Source: Spirosoma endophyticum
GTDB taxonomy: Bacteria > Bacteroidota > Bacteroidia > Cytophagales > Spirosomataceae
Direction of reading: 5' to 3'
Assembly (NCBI RefSeq): GCF_900112365.1
Contig: NZ_FOLQ01000011.1
Location: forward strand, 147,148-211,147
Length of the DNA stretch: 64,000 bases
Shown here: in pieces, positions 1 to 8,534 of the stretch
Layout of the letters: each line of letters starts with the position of its first letter
Position numbering within the stretch: position 1 is the stretch's first letter
Position numbers and translations under genes: made by a program
Notes under the pieces: generated by a model
Told to the model about the DNA's origin: nothing
The model's database searches: none
Seen by the model: the letters and a program-made list of their open reading frames with translations, nothing else

Positions 1-856
1 CAAAGGCGGGCGAGGCACCGGCATCGAAGACTTCCAGACCCCGTTCTTCCCGGTAACGTATCATGCCCGCTTCGCGCAGAATCCGGTTAATGTGAATTGG
101 TTTGCTGACGTTCGTAATGCCGTATTCGGACAGCACAATGACTTCAGCGTTTTGTTTCTCGTAAAACTGAATCAGGTCGCGGCACACATCATCAATCTCG
201 CGCAGGTCGTTGGCGATTTTCGAAAAATCCTGCCCGGACGCAGGACCGCCAAATTTTTGCAGGCAGTAATCCAGGTGCGACAGGTAAATCAGCGTTAGCG
301 TTGGGTTATGCCATTTGTCCACCAGCATCGATGCGTCGGCAATCCAGCGGCTACTTTTGATGGTCGTAGCGGGCCCCCAGAACTGGAACAACGGGAACGT
401 ACCAAGTTCTTGCTGAAGTCGATCACGCAGATCACCGGGATGCGTGTAGCAGTCGGCGATTTTCATCCCGTCAGATGGATATTGCGGGCGGGGCGTCGCC
501 GAGTAATCGGCGGATGAGTACATGTTGTACCACCAGAACATCTTGGAAACGGTGAAGTTTGGATCGATTTTTTTGGCTCGTTCCCAAATCTTTTCGCCGG
601 CAACGAGCTTGTTCGACTGTTTCCAGAACTTCACTTCGGAATCGGTGCGGTCATACCAGCCATTCCCGACGATACCGGTTTCGTTGGGCCACTTCCCCGT
701 TACGTAGGTCGATTGCACCGACGTTGTCAGGGCCGGAAGCATGGGGTCAATGGTAGCCTGATGCTTGCTGGCAAACCACTGTTTCAGAAAAGGCGTGTGT
801 TCGCCAATCAGCGAATAAGACAAGCCCACAACATCGAGTACTACGGTCTTTTTCAT
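1..856 (-). CDS. eboF: Alkaline phosphatase superfamily protein, EboF-like (3' end beyond window)
   Basis: The gene starts at ATG 856 and stays open to the left edge, so about 285 residues are visible and the C-terminus is missing. It looks like a type I phosphodiesterase/nucleotide pyrophosphatase of the alkaline phosphatase superfamily: a metal-binding Asp near residue 8 (VVLDVVG), a nucleophile region PALTTSVQSTYVTG around residues 41-54 followed by NETGIVGNGWYDR, and SHLDYCLQKFG around 193-203. The usual second metal Asp-His pair appears here as LSEYGI (about 242-247), which is odd. It follows eboD and eboE on the same strand. In described ebo clusters the sixth gene, eboF, is a protein of this type, so the symbol is an inference from context plus family. 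There is no signal peptide. Confidence 0.8.
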   Translation of the reverse strand, partial: MKKTVVLDVVGLSYSLIGEHTPFLKQWFASKHQATIDPMLPALTTSVQSTYVTGKWPNETGIVGNGWYDRTDSEVKFWKQSNKLVAGEKIWERAKKIDPNFTVSKMFWWYNMYSSADYSATPRPQYPSDGMKIADCYTHPGDLRDRLQQELGTFPLFQFWGPATTIKSSRWIADASMLVDKWHNPTLTLIYLSHLDYCLQKFGGPASGQDFSKIANDLREIDDVCRDLIQFYEKQNAEVIVLSEYGITNVSKPIHINRILREAGMIRYREERGLEVFDAGASPAF

Positions 857-863
857 GATGATG

Positions 864-926
864 AATGATGAATAATGAATGATGAACTAAACCAGATCTG
901 GCATTCATCATTCATCGTTCATCATT
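864..926. repeat. Intergenic hairpin between eboE and eboF, ATGATGAA word type
   Basis: Arms 864-886 and 904-926 are inverted copies of 23 nt with 2 mismatches, separated by 17 nt. The arms are made of a repeated ATGAATGATGAA-like word. The right arm runs past the eboE stop codon, so the last residues of EboE (MMNDE) are encoded by the hairpin. There is no U-run typical of a simple terminator. Confidence 0.85.
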
Positions 927-2158
927 GATTTAAACACCCATTTCATTTCTCGTTCGATCGAGTCAACTATATCTTTCTTTAAATCGTCGGGTAATACGCC
1001 CCACGTATAGGTTTCGACCTCAAGCTGGTTGGTGAAATGCCGGTCGGCCTGTAATTTCAATACCTCACGAATATCGTCTTGTGTGGATTTCAACACGCCA
1101 TAATCGGCCACGAAAAGGGGTACATGGAAATGCGCCCGCCATTCGGCATGTGTATCGTCCAGAGCCGCTAATGCTTCGGGTAAATCCGGAAAACGTAGCA
1201 GATCGCCCTGCGTGGTTCGGGCCACGACCTGGTGCAGATACGTCGGTTCGTTAAACTGTTCGAATGCCTGTTTCACGGCCTCACGCCCTTCAGTATCAGT
1301 AGGGAATTCAGCTTTTAAAGCCGCACTGACCTGAATTTTACCGACACGTAGCCCATATTTTTTGAGTTTATCCAGCACGTCGGCCGGGCGTTCGTAGCCT
1401 ACGGCGAAATGACAGACATCATAGCATAACCGGACGTGTTCGCAGATGGTAGCTTCGGCTTCCTCGTCAGTCAGGCCAAATTGTTCACTTAATTGCTCGA
1501 TGCCCATCGGCAGCAAATAATCCGTAAACCAGGTAATGAACTCGTCGGCGGTTTCGATAACGCCATCGGGTTCGGGTTCCAGATCGAGGTGCATCAACCG
1601 GTCGGTTTGGCGACGTAACTGAATCAACTCAGCCACGACTTCGAGCACATTTTGCGTGGTCTGCGAAAAAATATAATCGCGCGCTGCCGGTTGCTCCCAC
1701 TCGAACCAATGGCGATAGGAGAGGGGCGAGGTCGAAACACCACCCTGAATGGCATTGCCCAAATCATCGACCGGCAATAAGACCGACAGGATTCGGAACA
1801 GGCGTTTGGTGTATTCGACCCGCGCTTCGGTCGTCCAGTCGGGCGCATGTACCTGATCTTTTACGACCGTATCATGAAAACCACCGAACGGAAACCCGTT
1901 CATTGTGAAGACGTAACAGTCGTTTTGAGCCAGCCAGTGCTGAAAAGCGACCAGGTTTTCGGGCGTTTCCAGTTCTTCACTTGCTACGTTGGAAAGCCGC
2001 AGGCCAATGCCAAAGGACGTACTGGAGTCGGGTGCATCGGGCGATAACCGTCTCTTTAGTTCAGGAACCGCCTGCTGCAAAGCGGCAAAGTGATCGGCCC
2101 ACGTTTCGCCCGCATGAATATTTGTGCAATAGCCAAGATGCCCTAGAGAAGTTTTCAT
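908..2158 (-). CDS. eboE: EboE, TIM-barrel (xylose isomerase-like) metabolite traffic protein
   Basis: This 416-residue cytoplasmic protein starts with LGHLGYCTNIHAGETW, the characteristic opening of the EboE family, a sugar phosphate isomerase/epimerase-like TIM barrel. Other recognisable stretches are FTMNGFPFGGFH (about 83-94) and HLDLEPEPDG (about 189-198), which carries probable metal-ligand acids. The exact reaction is not established. In cyanobacteria and Pseudomonas, ebo genes are reported to be needed for moving a secondary-metabolite precursor to the periplasm. It sits between eboD and eboF, all on the minus strand and probably co-transcribed. The C-terminal five codons come from the hairpin in the spacer. 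Confidence 0.88.
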   Translation of the reverse strand: MKTSLGHLGYCTNIHAGETWADHFAALQQAVPELKRRLSPDAPDSSTSFGIGLRLSNVASEELETPENLVAFQHWLAQNDCYVFTMNGFPFGGFHDTVVKDQVHAPDWTTEARVEYTKRLFRILSVLLPVDDLGNAIQGGVSTSPLSYRHWFEWEQPAARDYIFSQTTQNVLEVVAELIQLRRQTDRLMHLDLEPEPDGVIETADEFITWFTDYLLPMGIEQLSEQFGLTDEEAEATICEHVRLCYDVCHFAVGYERPADVLDKLKKYGLRVGKIQVSAALKAEFPTDTEGREAVKQAFEQFNEPTYLHQVVARTTQGDLLRFPDLPEALAALDDTHAEWRAHFHVPLFVADYGVLKSTQDDIREVLKLQADRHFTNQLEVETYTWGVLPDDLKKDIVDSIEREMKWVFKSMMNDE

Positions 2159-2161
2159 AGA

Positions 2162-2244
2162 ATTTTATTGAACACAGAGCCACGGAGAACATAAAGAAAT
2201 TGATAAAAACTCTGTGTTCTCCGTGGCTCTGTGTTCAATAATAA
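2162..2244. repeat. Perfect 25-bp hairpin between eboD and eboE
   Basis: Positions 2167-2191 and 2215-2239 are exact inverted copies (25/25), with a 23-nt AT-rich loop at 2192-2214. The arm contains CACAGAGCCACGGAGAAC. The hairpin takes up most of the 106-nt gap. It lacks a T-tract after the stem on the minus strand, so it is not a textbook terminator, and it would fold in any eboD-eboE transcript. Confidence 0.92.
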
Positions 2245-2264
2245 AATCTTTGATTAATAAAGAA

Positions 2265-3428
2265 CTAAACTGTGGTGGACAATTCATGTTCACGTAACGT
2301 AGCAATTGCCTGTCGAACAAGGGTAGCATCCATTTCGTGCACTTCTACGCCCAGACCAATATCTTTTAACAGCATGATGGTCAATTGGCCACCCAGATGC
2401 TCACGGAATTCGGAAAGTCCCTTCAGCACACCCGCACTGTTGTCGGCGTCGAGCATGGGTTGATACAAGGAGAAGCCGAGCGTACGTAGCGTCGTCAGGA
2501 TACGGTTGGTGTCGGCGTCGGTAAGCCAGCCAAGTTGCTGGGAATAAATACTATCCAGCGCGATACCAATCGCTACAGCTTCGCCATGACGAAGCTCGAA
2601 GTTGGTCAACTGTTCGAGCTTGTGTGCACTCCAGTGACCAAAGTCCAGCGGTCGAGAGGAGCCCATCTCGAATGGATCTCCGCCCGAAATATGCTGCAAA
2701 TGCATCTGGGCGCAACGGTGGATGAGATACTGCATGGCGTCCATATCGCGGGCGGCCAGCGCATGCGCATTGGTTTCGACCCACTCGAAAAATGCTTTGT
2801 CCTTGATAAGGGCCACTTTAATGGCTTCGGAGATGCCCGCCCGCCAGTCACGATCATCGAGCGTCGTCAGGAACGTACTGTCGTTAAACACCGCAATGGG
2901 CGGAACAAACGTACCGAGGAAATTCTTTTTGCCTTTGTAGTTGACCCCATTCTTGACCCCAACGCCCGAATCATTCTGTGATAGCACCGTCGTCGGAATA
3001 CGAATATGCCGGATGCCCCGGTGTGAAATGGCAGCCGCGTAGCCTACCATATCCAGCACCGATCCACCACCAATGGCCGCTACGTAGGAATGTCGATCAA
3101 TACCATAGGTATCCACCGCGTCCACGATTTTCTCGACAAACACGGGATTGTTTTTGGCAATTTCGCCACCCGGAATGATCAGAAAATCTGAAGCAAGATC
3201 AACAACGTCAGCGTGTTGTGTAAAGTATGCCTTAATCTCAGCTACTAAACCAGGATGCGTCTCAACAACACCCGAGTCAATGACAAACAGGAGTTTTTTT
3301 TGCGTTGCCGAAGTGGCTTGTTGATGAAAGAAATCGGCAAAGAGTGAATTGGTTGTATCGAAAAGTTTCTCGGTAAAAAAGACGTTGTACACGAATTGAA
3401 CCGTGAAAGACTGCTGCAAATGGCTCAT
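2265..3428 (-). CDS. eboD: EboD, 3-dehydroquinate synthase family protein
   Basis: This 387-residue protein belongs to the dehydroquinate synthase-like sugar phosphate cyclase superfamily. It has the NAD-binding AAIGGGSVLDMVGY (about 117-130), IPTTVLSQNDSGVG (about 144-157), and a Glu-His-His metal triad at E201 (GISEAIK), H265 (LDFGHW) and H281 (LRHGEAVAIG). The reading frame could extend upstream to a GTG at 3515, but ATG 3428 gives the natural start. The neighbours eboE and eboF point to EboD rather than the shikimate enzyme AroB. The substrate is unknown. It is read divergently from the SDR gene at 3636, with about 207 nt between them. Confidence 0.88.
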   Translation of the reverse strand: MSHLQQSFTVQFVYNVFFTEKLFDTTNSLFADFFHQQATSATQKKLLFVIDSGVVETHPGLVAEIKAYFTQHADVVDLASDFLIIPGGEIAKNNPVFVEKIVDAVDTYGIDRHSYVAAIGGGSVLDMVGYAAAISHRGIRHIRIPTTVLSQNDSGVGVKNGVNYKGKKNFLGTFVPPIAVFNDSTFLTTLDDRDWRAGISEAIKVALIKDKAFFEWVETNAHALAARDMDAMQYLIHRCAQMHLQHISGGDPFEMGSSRPLDFGHWSAHKLEQLTNFELRHGEAVAIGIALDSIYSQQLGWLTDADTNRILTTLRTLGFSLYQPMLDADNSAGVLKGLSEFREHLGGQLTIMLLKDIGLGVEVHEMDATLVRQAIATLREHELSTTV

Positions 3429-3600
3429 CTCATTATCATGTAAAAACTCAAAATTACCCAAAAAACACCAGTAGTGGCCAAAAAAGTCCGCTGGATCAAA
3501 CTCATTTGCCAACACACCGTATTGAAGAATTGCGCAACCTGTTTTTCGACGTATTGGCGTGGCCCTGGCGGGGCAGGTGATTCAGGTTTACTAATCTGGT

Positions 3601-3608
3601 TATCTTTG
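3601..3608 (+). promoter_or_regulatory. Probable -7 promoter box for the SDR gene
   Basis: TATCTTTG matches the Bacteroidota -7 consensus TAnnTTTG and lies 27 nt before ATG 3636. No clear -33 TTTG/TTG is visible at the right distance. Confidence 0.55.
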
Positions 3609-3635
3609 CCAACTCATACGTTTTTACCCATTTTT

Positions 3636-4388
3636 ATGTCTCGCATTGCACTCATCACTGGCGCTACGTCTGGCATTGGCCGCGCCACCGCCGAAGCCTT
3701 CGCCGATCTCGAATACCAGTTAATCCTTTGTGGCCGTCGGCAGGAACGGCTGGACGAATTACAGGAACAACTAAGTCAGAAGACCGCCGTCACGACGCTC
3801 AACTTCGACGTGCGCGACTGGAGCGAGGTTAACGACGCCATCAGCACCTTATCTGAAGAGTGGCAAGCTATTGATATACTGCTCAATAATGCCGGAAGTG
3901 CCCGCGGTATGTCGCCGATTCAGGAGGGTAGCGTTGACGACTGGGATCAGATGATCGACGGCAACGTGCAGGGCGTTCTCTACGTATCGAAGGCCGTTAT
4001 GCCCGGCATGGTTGCCCGCAAACGCGGCCACATTATTAATTTAAGTTCGGTGGCGGGGAAACAAACCTACGCAAATGGGGCCGTTTATTGCGCCAGTAAA
4101 GCGGCTGTTGAAGCGCTCAGCGCCGGTATGCGGCTGGACCTGACCCAACACGGCATCAAAGTGACGAACATTGCGCCCGGCGCCGTGGAAACCGAATTTT
4201 CGGTAGTACGTTTCAGTGGCGATACCGAGCGGGCGGCCAAAGTGTACGAAGGATTTGAACCGCTTACAGCGGAAGACATTGCCGATACGATTGTGTATGC
4301 CGTTACGGCCCCTGCTCACGTCACCATCGCCGATATGACGATTCTGGCTTCCGCACAGGCTGCCGCTACGACGATTTATCGGAAGTGA
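3636..4388 (+). CDS. YdfG-like NADP-dependent SDR dehydrogenase
   Basis: This 250-residue classical short-chain dehydrogenase begins MSRIALITGATSGIGRAT, with the TGxxxGIG cofactor motif at about 8-14. CGRR near residue 32 suggests NADP preference. NNAG lies near residue 87, a catalytic Ser in INLSSVAG, and YCASK gives Tyr-x-x-x-Lys. The C-terminal pattern resembles YdfG-type 3-hydroxy acid (serine, 3-hydroxypropionate) dehydrogenases. The frame is open upstream to 3474, but ATG 3636, just after a good -7 box, is the better start. It is cytoplasmic, and the substrate is inferred from family resemblance only. Confidence 0.85.
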   Translation: MSRIALITGATSGIGRATAEAFADLEYQLILCGRRQERLDELQEQLSQKTAVTTLNFDVRDWSEVNDAISTLSEEWQAIDILLNNAGSARGMSPIQEGSVDDWDQMIDGNVQGVLYVSKAVMPGMVARKRGHIINLSSVAGKQTYANGAVYCASKAAVEALSAGMRLDLTQHGIKVTNIAPGAVETEFSVVRFSGDTERAAKVYEGFEPLTAEDIADTIVYAVTAPAHVTIADMTILASAQAAATTIYRK

Positions 4389-4460
4389 GTAAGAGTTGGT
4401 CAGTAGACGTCTTTGGCCTTCAGTATGAGCAGCATAGGCGCTCATTTAAACGTCATTTTT

Positions 4461-5162
4461 ATGAGAAGACATTGGTGGAAAGCACTAACCGTTATTATAC
4501 TGGCGTATGTTTTCGTAGCCGGTCTAATGCGGCCCGTTCCCAAATTGCCTATTTTACATGAGGCCATACGGAACACTTTTTTCCATCCGCCCTTATGGAT
4601 TGCCATGATGGTGATGTTACTTCTATCAACCATATTCTCAATCCGTTACCTCAGAAAAGGCAATAACGATGATGACGTAATCGCTTATGAATTTGTGTGT
4701 ACGGCCATTCTATTTGGTGTTTTAGGCTGTATAACCGGCTCGGTATGGGCCTATTTTGCCTGGGGAGATTTGTGGCCCAATGATCCAAAAACGAACGGCG
4801 TCGCCGTGGGTATGCTGCTGTACCTGGCTTATTTTGTGCTACGTGGCTCCTTCGACGACGACATGCGACGCGCCCGGATTTCGGCCGTTTATAACATATT
4901 TGCCTTCGCCGTATTTATTCCCCTGATCCTTATTCTGCCCCGCCTAACCGATTCGCTGCATCCTGGAAATGGCGGAAATCCGGGCTTTAATCAATACGAT
5001 TCAGATGCGTCGATCAAGTCGATTATCCGACCAGCTTTTGTTGGTTTTACGCTGTTGGGGCTTTGGATTACGCAGTTGCGGGTTCGGTTACGTCGGGTCG
5101 AAATTCATTTTGACGAATTGGAAGAGACTACAAAACCAGTGCTTGATAAGGAAACTAACTAA
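4461..5162 (+). CDS. ccmC: CcmC-family cytochrome c assembly (heme handling) membrane protein
   Basis: This 233-residue integral membrane protein has about six hydrophobic segments. It carries a tryptophan-rich loop, WAYFAWGDLWPNDPKTNGV, that matches the WGxxWxWD heme-binding loop of the CcmC/CcsA family. The family presents heme to the cytochrome c maturation machinery. The start is chosen at ATG 4461 (MRRHWWKAL); TTG 4413 and ATG 4425 lie upstream in frame but add no conserved sequence. The tiny ccmD-like gene follows 12 nt later, the usual Bacteroidota order. Confidence 0.85.
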   Translation: MRRHWWKALTVIILAYVFVAGLMRPVPKLPILHEAIRNTFFHPPLWIAMMVMLLLSTIFSIRYLRKGNNDDDVIAYEFVCTAILFGVLGCITGSVWAYFAWGDLWPNDPKTNGVAVGMLLYLAYFVLRGSFDDDMRRARISAVYNIFAFAVFIPLILILPRLTDSLHPGNGGNPGFNQYDSDASIKSIIRPAFVGFTLLGLWITQLRVRLRRVEIHFDELEETTKPVLDKETN

Positions 5163-5174
5163 ACCCATTTGCTG

Positions 5175-5321
5175 ATGGATAGTCTTATGGAAGCCTTACG
5201 AAGTGACGGTAAGTTATGGGTCGTCATTGTCGTTATTATGATTGTTCTGCTGGGCTGGCTCTATTATCTACTGAAAATAGGGGGCAGAATTAATAAAGTG
5301 AGAAAGAAGAATGGCTTGTAA
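5175..5321 (+). CDS. ccmD: CcmD-like small single-span membrane protein
   Basis: This 48-residue open frame has ATG 5175 and TAA 5319-5321. It encodes a short acidic N-terminus, one hydrophobic span (LWVVIVVIMIVLLGWLYYLL, about 14-33) and a basic tail (KVRKKNGL). Its size, topology and position 12 nt after ccmC match the CcmD family, a small subunit that assists heme handover by CcmC. It is short enough to be missed by automatic calling. The function is inferred from position and topology. Confidence 0.72.
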   Translation: MDSLMEALRSDGKLWVVIVVIMIVLLGWLYYLLKIGGRINKVRKKNGL

Positions 5322-5332
5322 TCCATTGTTCC

Positions 5333-6097
5333 ATGCCAAACAAACGAATTGAACTTGCCATTCCTGCGCCTTGTCAGCAGCGTTAGCAGGACATGAAACC
5401 AAAAGAGTCAGGCCGTTTCTGCGATAGCTGCCAGAAAACGGTAGTGGACTTCACGACTATGACCGATCAGCAGATTGGCGCTTATTTTTCTAATCAGCCA
5501 AAAAATGTATGCGGTCGGTTTACGGCTGGTCAATTAAACCGGGACGTAGTACTTGCACAAAATGCCTCGAACAGTGTTTTGAAACAGCGATGGCTTGGGC
5601 TTATGACAGCCGGACTACTAAGCTGGAGTTCAACGCAAGGACAATCCACCCAATTGTCGGAACAAAGTGTGCTGATAGGCAAACGTATTACGCCTGAATT
5701 ATCAGCTAAAAGTGAGCATATTGACCAACACGAAACGACAGTAGCAAAAGATTCAACGTGGGTAATTGAGGGTAAGGTAATTGCCGAGACAGATAAAGCA
5801 CCGTTACCCGGCGTTTATATCATTGTGAAGAGTACACAACAAGGTACGACAACTGATGCAAACGGAACATCTAAACTGACGCTGCCACTGCAGGATGACC
5901 AATTTATTTTGAGGGTTATGGGTATTGGTTTTGTATCGCAGGAAATAGAAATTAATCCAGCCCGAAAGTTACCGTTAGCTATTTCGCTTGCTGAAGATTC
6001 TGTAGCGCTGGGTCAGGTAGTGGTAACAGGTACGGTATGCGCTCGAAAACCCACCTTCTTCAAAAGACTAAAGAATCGACTTCGGGCTAGCCGTTAG
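5333..6097 (+). pseudogene. Carboxypeptidase-regulatory-like domain protein interrupted by an in-frame TAG
   Basis: From ATG 5333 the frame reads MPNKRIELAIPAPCQQR, then TAG at 5384-5386, then continues as QDMKPKESGRFCDSCQKTVV. Many Bacteroidota proteins begin with a zinc-finger-like header of the form IPxPCHExWDxMxPxExGRFCxxCxKTVxDF, and the stop sits exactly where that motif has Trp, so a TGG to TAG change is likely. The remainder (an ATG restart is possible at 5393, 234 residues) has a hydrophobic stretch near 68-80 of that product and a carboxypeptidase D regulatory-like beta-sandwich around 122-200 (VIEGKVIAETDKAPLPGVYI). It ends with a basic tail. It may still be translated from 5393 without half of the Cys cluster. 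Confidence 0.65.
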
Positions 6098-6226
6098 GTA
6101 GTTCGAACGTCTCTGATAAATAACCTCTTTTTTTGTTTCGTTAACTTAAGTTAGACAGGATTTACGCCCATAAACTGACCTGTGGCGACAAAGCCTGAAT
6201 ATACTTCCAACTAACTCTTTAACGTT

Positions 6227-7099
6227 ATGAATATCATTTTAGGCGCTACAGGTCACGTTGGTTCAGCAGTGGCCAATACGTTGCTTAAGCAAGGAGAACC
6301 CATAATAATTATCACTCATAATCCGCAAAAAGCGAGCGAATGGGAGCAGAAAGGGGCACAAGCCGCTGTTGTCGATGTACATGATGGTGATGGGCTAAAA
6401 CGTATCTTCCGACAGGGGAAACGACTATTTCTGCTTAATCCGCCCGCGGCACCGTCAACGGATATAGTTGCAGAAGAACGCAAAAATATAACGGCTATTC
6501 TGGGCGCACTCGACGGATCTGGTCTGGAAAAGATAGTAGCGGAATCGACCTATGGAGCCCAATCAGGCGACCTGATTGGCGATCTGGGCGTTCTTTATAA
6601 AATGGAGCAAGGCCTTGCCAGGATGTCTATTCCAACCACGATCATCCGGGCTGCCTATTACATGAGCAATTGGGACGCATCCCTCCAGACGGCTCAGCAG
6701 GAAGGTAAGGTACACGCTCTTTACCCGGCTGATTTTAAATTGCCGATGGTGGCGCCCGATGATATTGGTCAATTTGCAGCTCGTTTTCTGACGGAGCCCG
6801 CAGAAAAAACAGGACTCCACTACGTAGAAGGGCCAGAAACGTATTCACCAACCGATGTCGCTGCGGCTTTTGCATTGGCCTTAAACAAGCCTGTAGAAGC
6901 TGTAACAACCTCACGTGAGCAGTGGGCGCCAACATTGAAGCAAATGGGTTTCTCCGATAAAGCCGCCGAGTCAATGGCAAACATGACCCTTATTACGGTA
7001 GAAAAAAGATATCTACAGCCAGATTTGCCAGATCGGGGGGCTACGTCGTTACTAAGTTACATTGCAGATGTAGTGGCGAAAAGTAAGAAAGAAAAGTAG
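6227..7099 (+). CDS. NmrA-like NAD(P)-binding atypical SDR
   Basis: This 290-residue protein begins MNIILGATGHVGSAV with the GATGxxG dinucleotide motif of NmrA/QOR2-type atypical short-chain reductases. It has FLLNPP around residue 67 and lacks the classical YxxxK catalytic pair. Relatives are NAD(P)H:quinone reductases or redox sensors; the substrate cannot be told from sequence. It is followed 12 nt later by the converging esterase gene. It is probably monocistronic with a 129-nt leader region in which I see no motif. Confidence 0.8.
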   Translation: MNIILGATGHVGSAVANTLLKQGEPIIIITHNPQKASEWEQKGAQAAVVDVHDGDGLKRIFRQGKRLFLLNPPAAPSTDIVAEERKNITAILGALDGSGLEKIVAESTYGAQSGDLIGDLGVLYKMEQGLARMSIPTTIIRAAYYMSNWDASLQTAQQEGKVHALYPADFKLPMVAPDDIGQFAARFLTEPAEKTGLHYVEGPETYSPTDVAAAFALALNKPVEAVTTSREQWAPTLKQMGFSDKAAESMANMTLITVEKRYLQPDLPDRGATSLLSYIADVVAKSKKEK

Positions 7100-7111
7100 C
7101 CTCAATACGTA

Positions 7112-7765
7112 TCAGCGACTCGTAAGAACCGTTTTTAATACGTCCGATTCCACTCGGTGACCACCGTCAAAGGCAGTGAATTTCAGGTTTGGTACGTCGG
7201 TTTGCAATCGGCTCAGATAGCCATCGATATCGCTTAACTCTACTAAATATTCATCCTGTCTTCCGTAGACGTAGTAACAATCAACGTCGGTTAGGTTATC
7301 CGGATCAATCATGTCAGTCAGGCCGTTGGGAAAGTAGCCCGCCCATAAAATCAAACGGTCAGCGCGAATGTGACCGGCATTGAGCCAGCGACAGGCCGTA
7401 GCAGCACCCTGAGAGAAACCCAGCAGCGTAATGTGAAATTCGGCTGGGTCGCGGCCGTTCAGAACCAGGTCGAACAACGTGTTGAGATACCCCAAAAAAT
7501 CGTTGATTTCGTACTCCCGATCTTCACGCGTCAGCCACGACGCCCCAATGCGATCATATTCGCCGTTCAGATACAGCCGCGATAAACCCTCGGGTACGAC
7601 GGTAAACGTTTGGCCCTCGTCCAGGTCCATAAACTTACGACTGAAATATTTCGCCAGCTGCCCAAAACCATGTAGACAAAATAAAATGTTTTTGGTCTGG
7701 TCAGTCAGTTCGCCAATCGTATAATAGCGGGCCGTGCGTTGAACAGCTAGATGGTGCTCGGTCAT
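7112..7765 (-). CDS. Phospholipase/carboxylesterase-type alpha/beta hydrolase
   Basis: This 217-residue cytoplasmic hydrolase has an oxyanion region LFCLHGFGQ (about 28-36), a nucleophile elbow LLGFSQGAAT (Ser about 118), an Asp in YGRQDEY, and a His in DGGHRV near the C-terminus. Together these give a complete Ser-Asp-His triad of the phospholipase/carboxylesterase (YpfH-like) family. The substrate is unknown, probably short acyl esters. The thioesterase gene lies 13 nt upstream on the same strand, so the two likely share an mRNA. Confidence 0.8.
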   Translation of the reverse strand: MTEHHLAVQRTARYYTIGELTDQTKNILFCLHGFGQLAKYFSRKFMDLDEGQTFTVVPEGLSRLYLNGEYDRIGASWLTREDREYEINDFLGYLNTLFDLVLNGRDPAEFHITLLGFSQGAATACRWLNAGHIRADRLILWAGYFPNGLTDMIDPDNLTDVDCYYVYGRQDEYLVELSDIDGYLSRLQTDVPNLKFTAFDGGHRVESDVLKTVLTSR

Positions 7766-7778
7766 AAATGATGGTAGA

Positions 7779-8291
7779 TTAGCCTTTCCACGGAAAAATC
7801 ATACAGGTTGTTGTTGCGTGGGCGTAGAGTTTCCCATGCTCATCTACGATTCTGCCTTCGGCTGTAGCAACCGATCGACCAGCGTGTACAATTGTGCCAA
7901 TGGCCAGCACTTTGCCGGTTTTAATGGTTAGTGGACGAACGAGATTCACTTTCAGTTCGAGCGTCGTGTAGCCCATTCCGGCGGGGAGCGTCGAGTGAAT
8001 GGCGCAGGCTAATGCAGAATCGAGCATCGTACAAAATACCCCTCCATGTACAGCCCCAATGGGATTATAATGAAATTCCTGCGGTACAATCGAAAAAACG
8101 ACTTTGCCTTCTTCAACCGATTCAATGCCCATGTCGAGCGTATGGGCTATGGCGGGAGCCGGATATTTACCACTCATCATTCCCTGCAAATACTCCATGC
8201 CCGACAACGTAGCGCCAACTTTAGCGCCAATCGTTTGATCTTCCCACGAATAGGTACGCGTGCGGTGTTCCTGATCTATCTCGTTAATCAT
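7779..8291 (-). CDS. PaaI-family hotdog thioesterase
   Basis: This 170-residue protein has the hotdog thioesterase signature YNPIGAVHGGVFCTMLDSAL (about 75-94), with the HGG segment and a catalytic Asp, then TTLELKVNLVRP. The family hydrolyses acyl-CoA thioesters in the cytoplasm. It lies immediately upstream of the esterase and is probably co-transcribed. The N-terminal 35 residues are not part of the hotdog fold. Confidence 0.85.
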   Translation of the reverse strand: MINEIDQEHRTRTYSWEDQTIGAKVGATLSGMEYLQGMMSGKYPAPAIAHTLDMGIESVEEGKVVFSIVPQEFHYNPIGAVHGGVFCTMLDSALACAIHSTLPAGMGYTTLELKVNLVRPLTIKTGKVLAIGTIVHAGRSVATAEGRIVDEHGKLYAHATTTCMIFPWKG

Positions 8292-8534
8292 CCTATAAAA
8301 CTGGTTTAAATAGGTGGTTTTAAAAGACTAGTAAGTAACTCTGGCCTGCTGTTGCACTTAGTTACGCTTCATAAAGTCTTTGTAATCTCGATAATCAGCA
8401 TTAAACTTCAATACAGACGCCGATTAGTAATGCACAAATCACCCGGATGAAAGCTGGAAACTATTTGTTCAACACAATTTCTTTTAGTGGAAGATATGCA
8501 TTGCACTTGGTTTCAACCCGGTGTAAAATAAACT

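Noticed and set aside
2535..2981. A 148-codon plus-strand frame inside eboD
   Set aside because: It lies wholly antisense to the conserved dehydroquinate-synthase domain and shows no recognisable motif.
8292..8534. Possible small RNA or gene in the gap between the thioesterase and ppx genes
   Set aside because: No hairpin, promoter box or open frame stands out.
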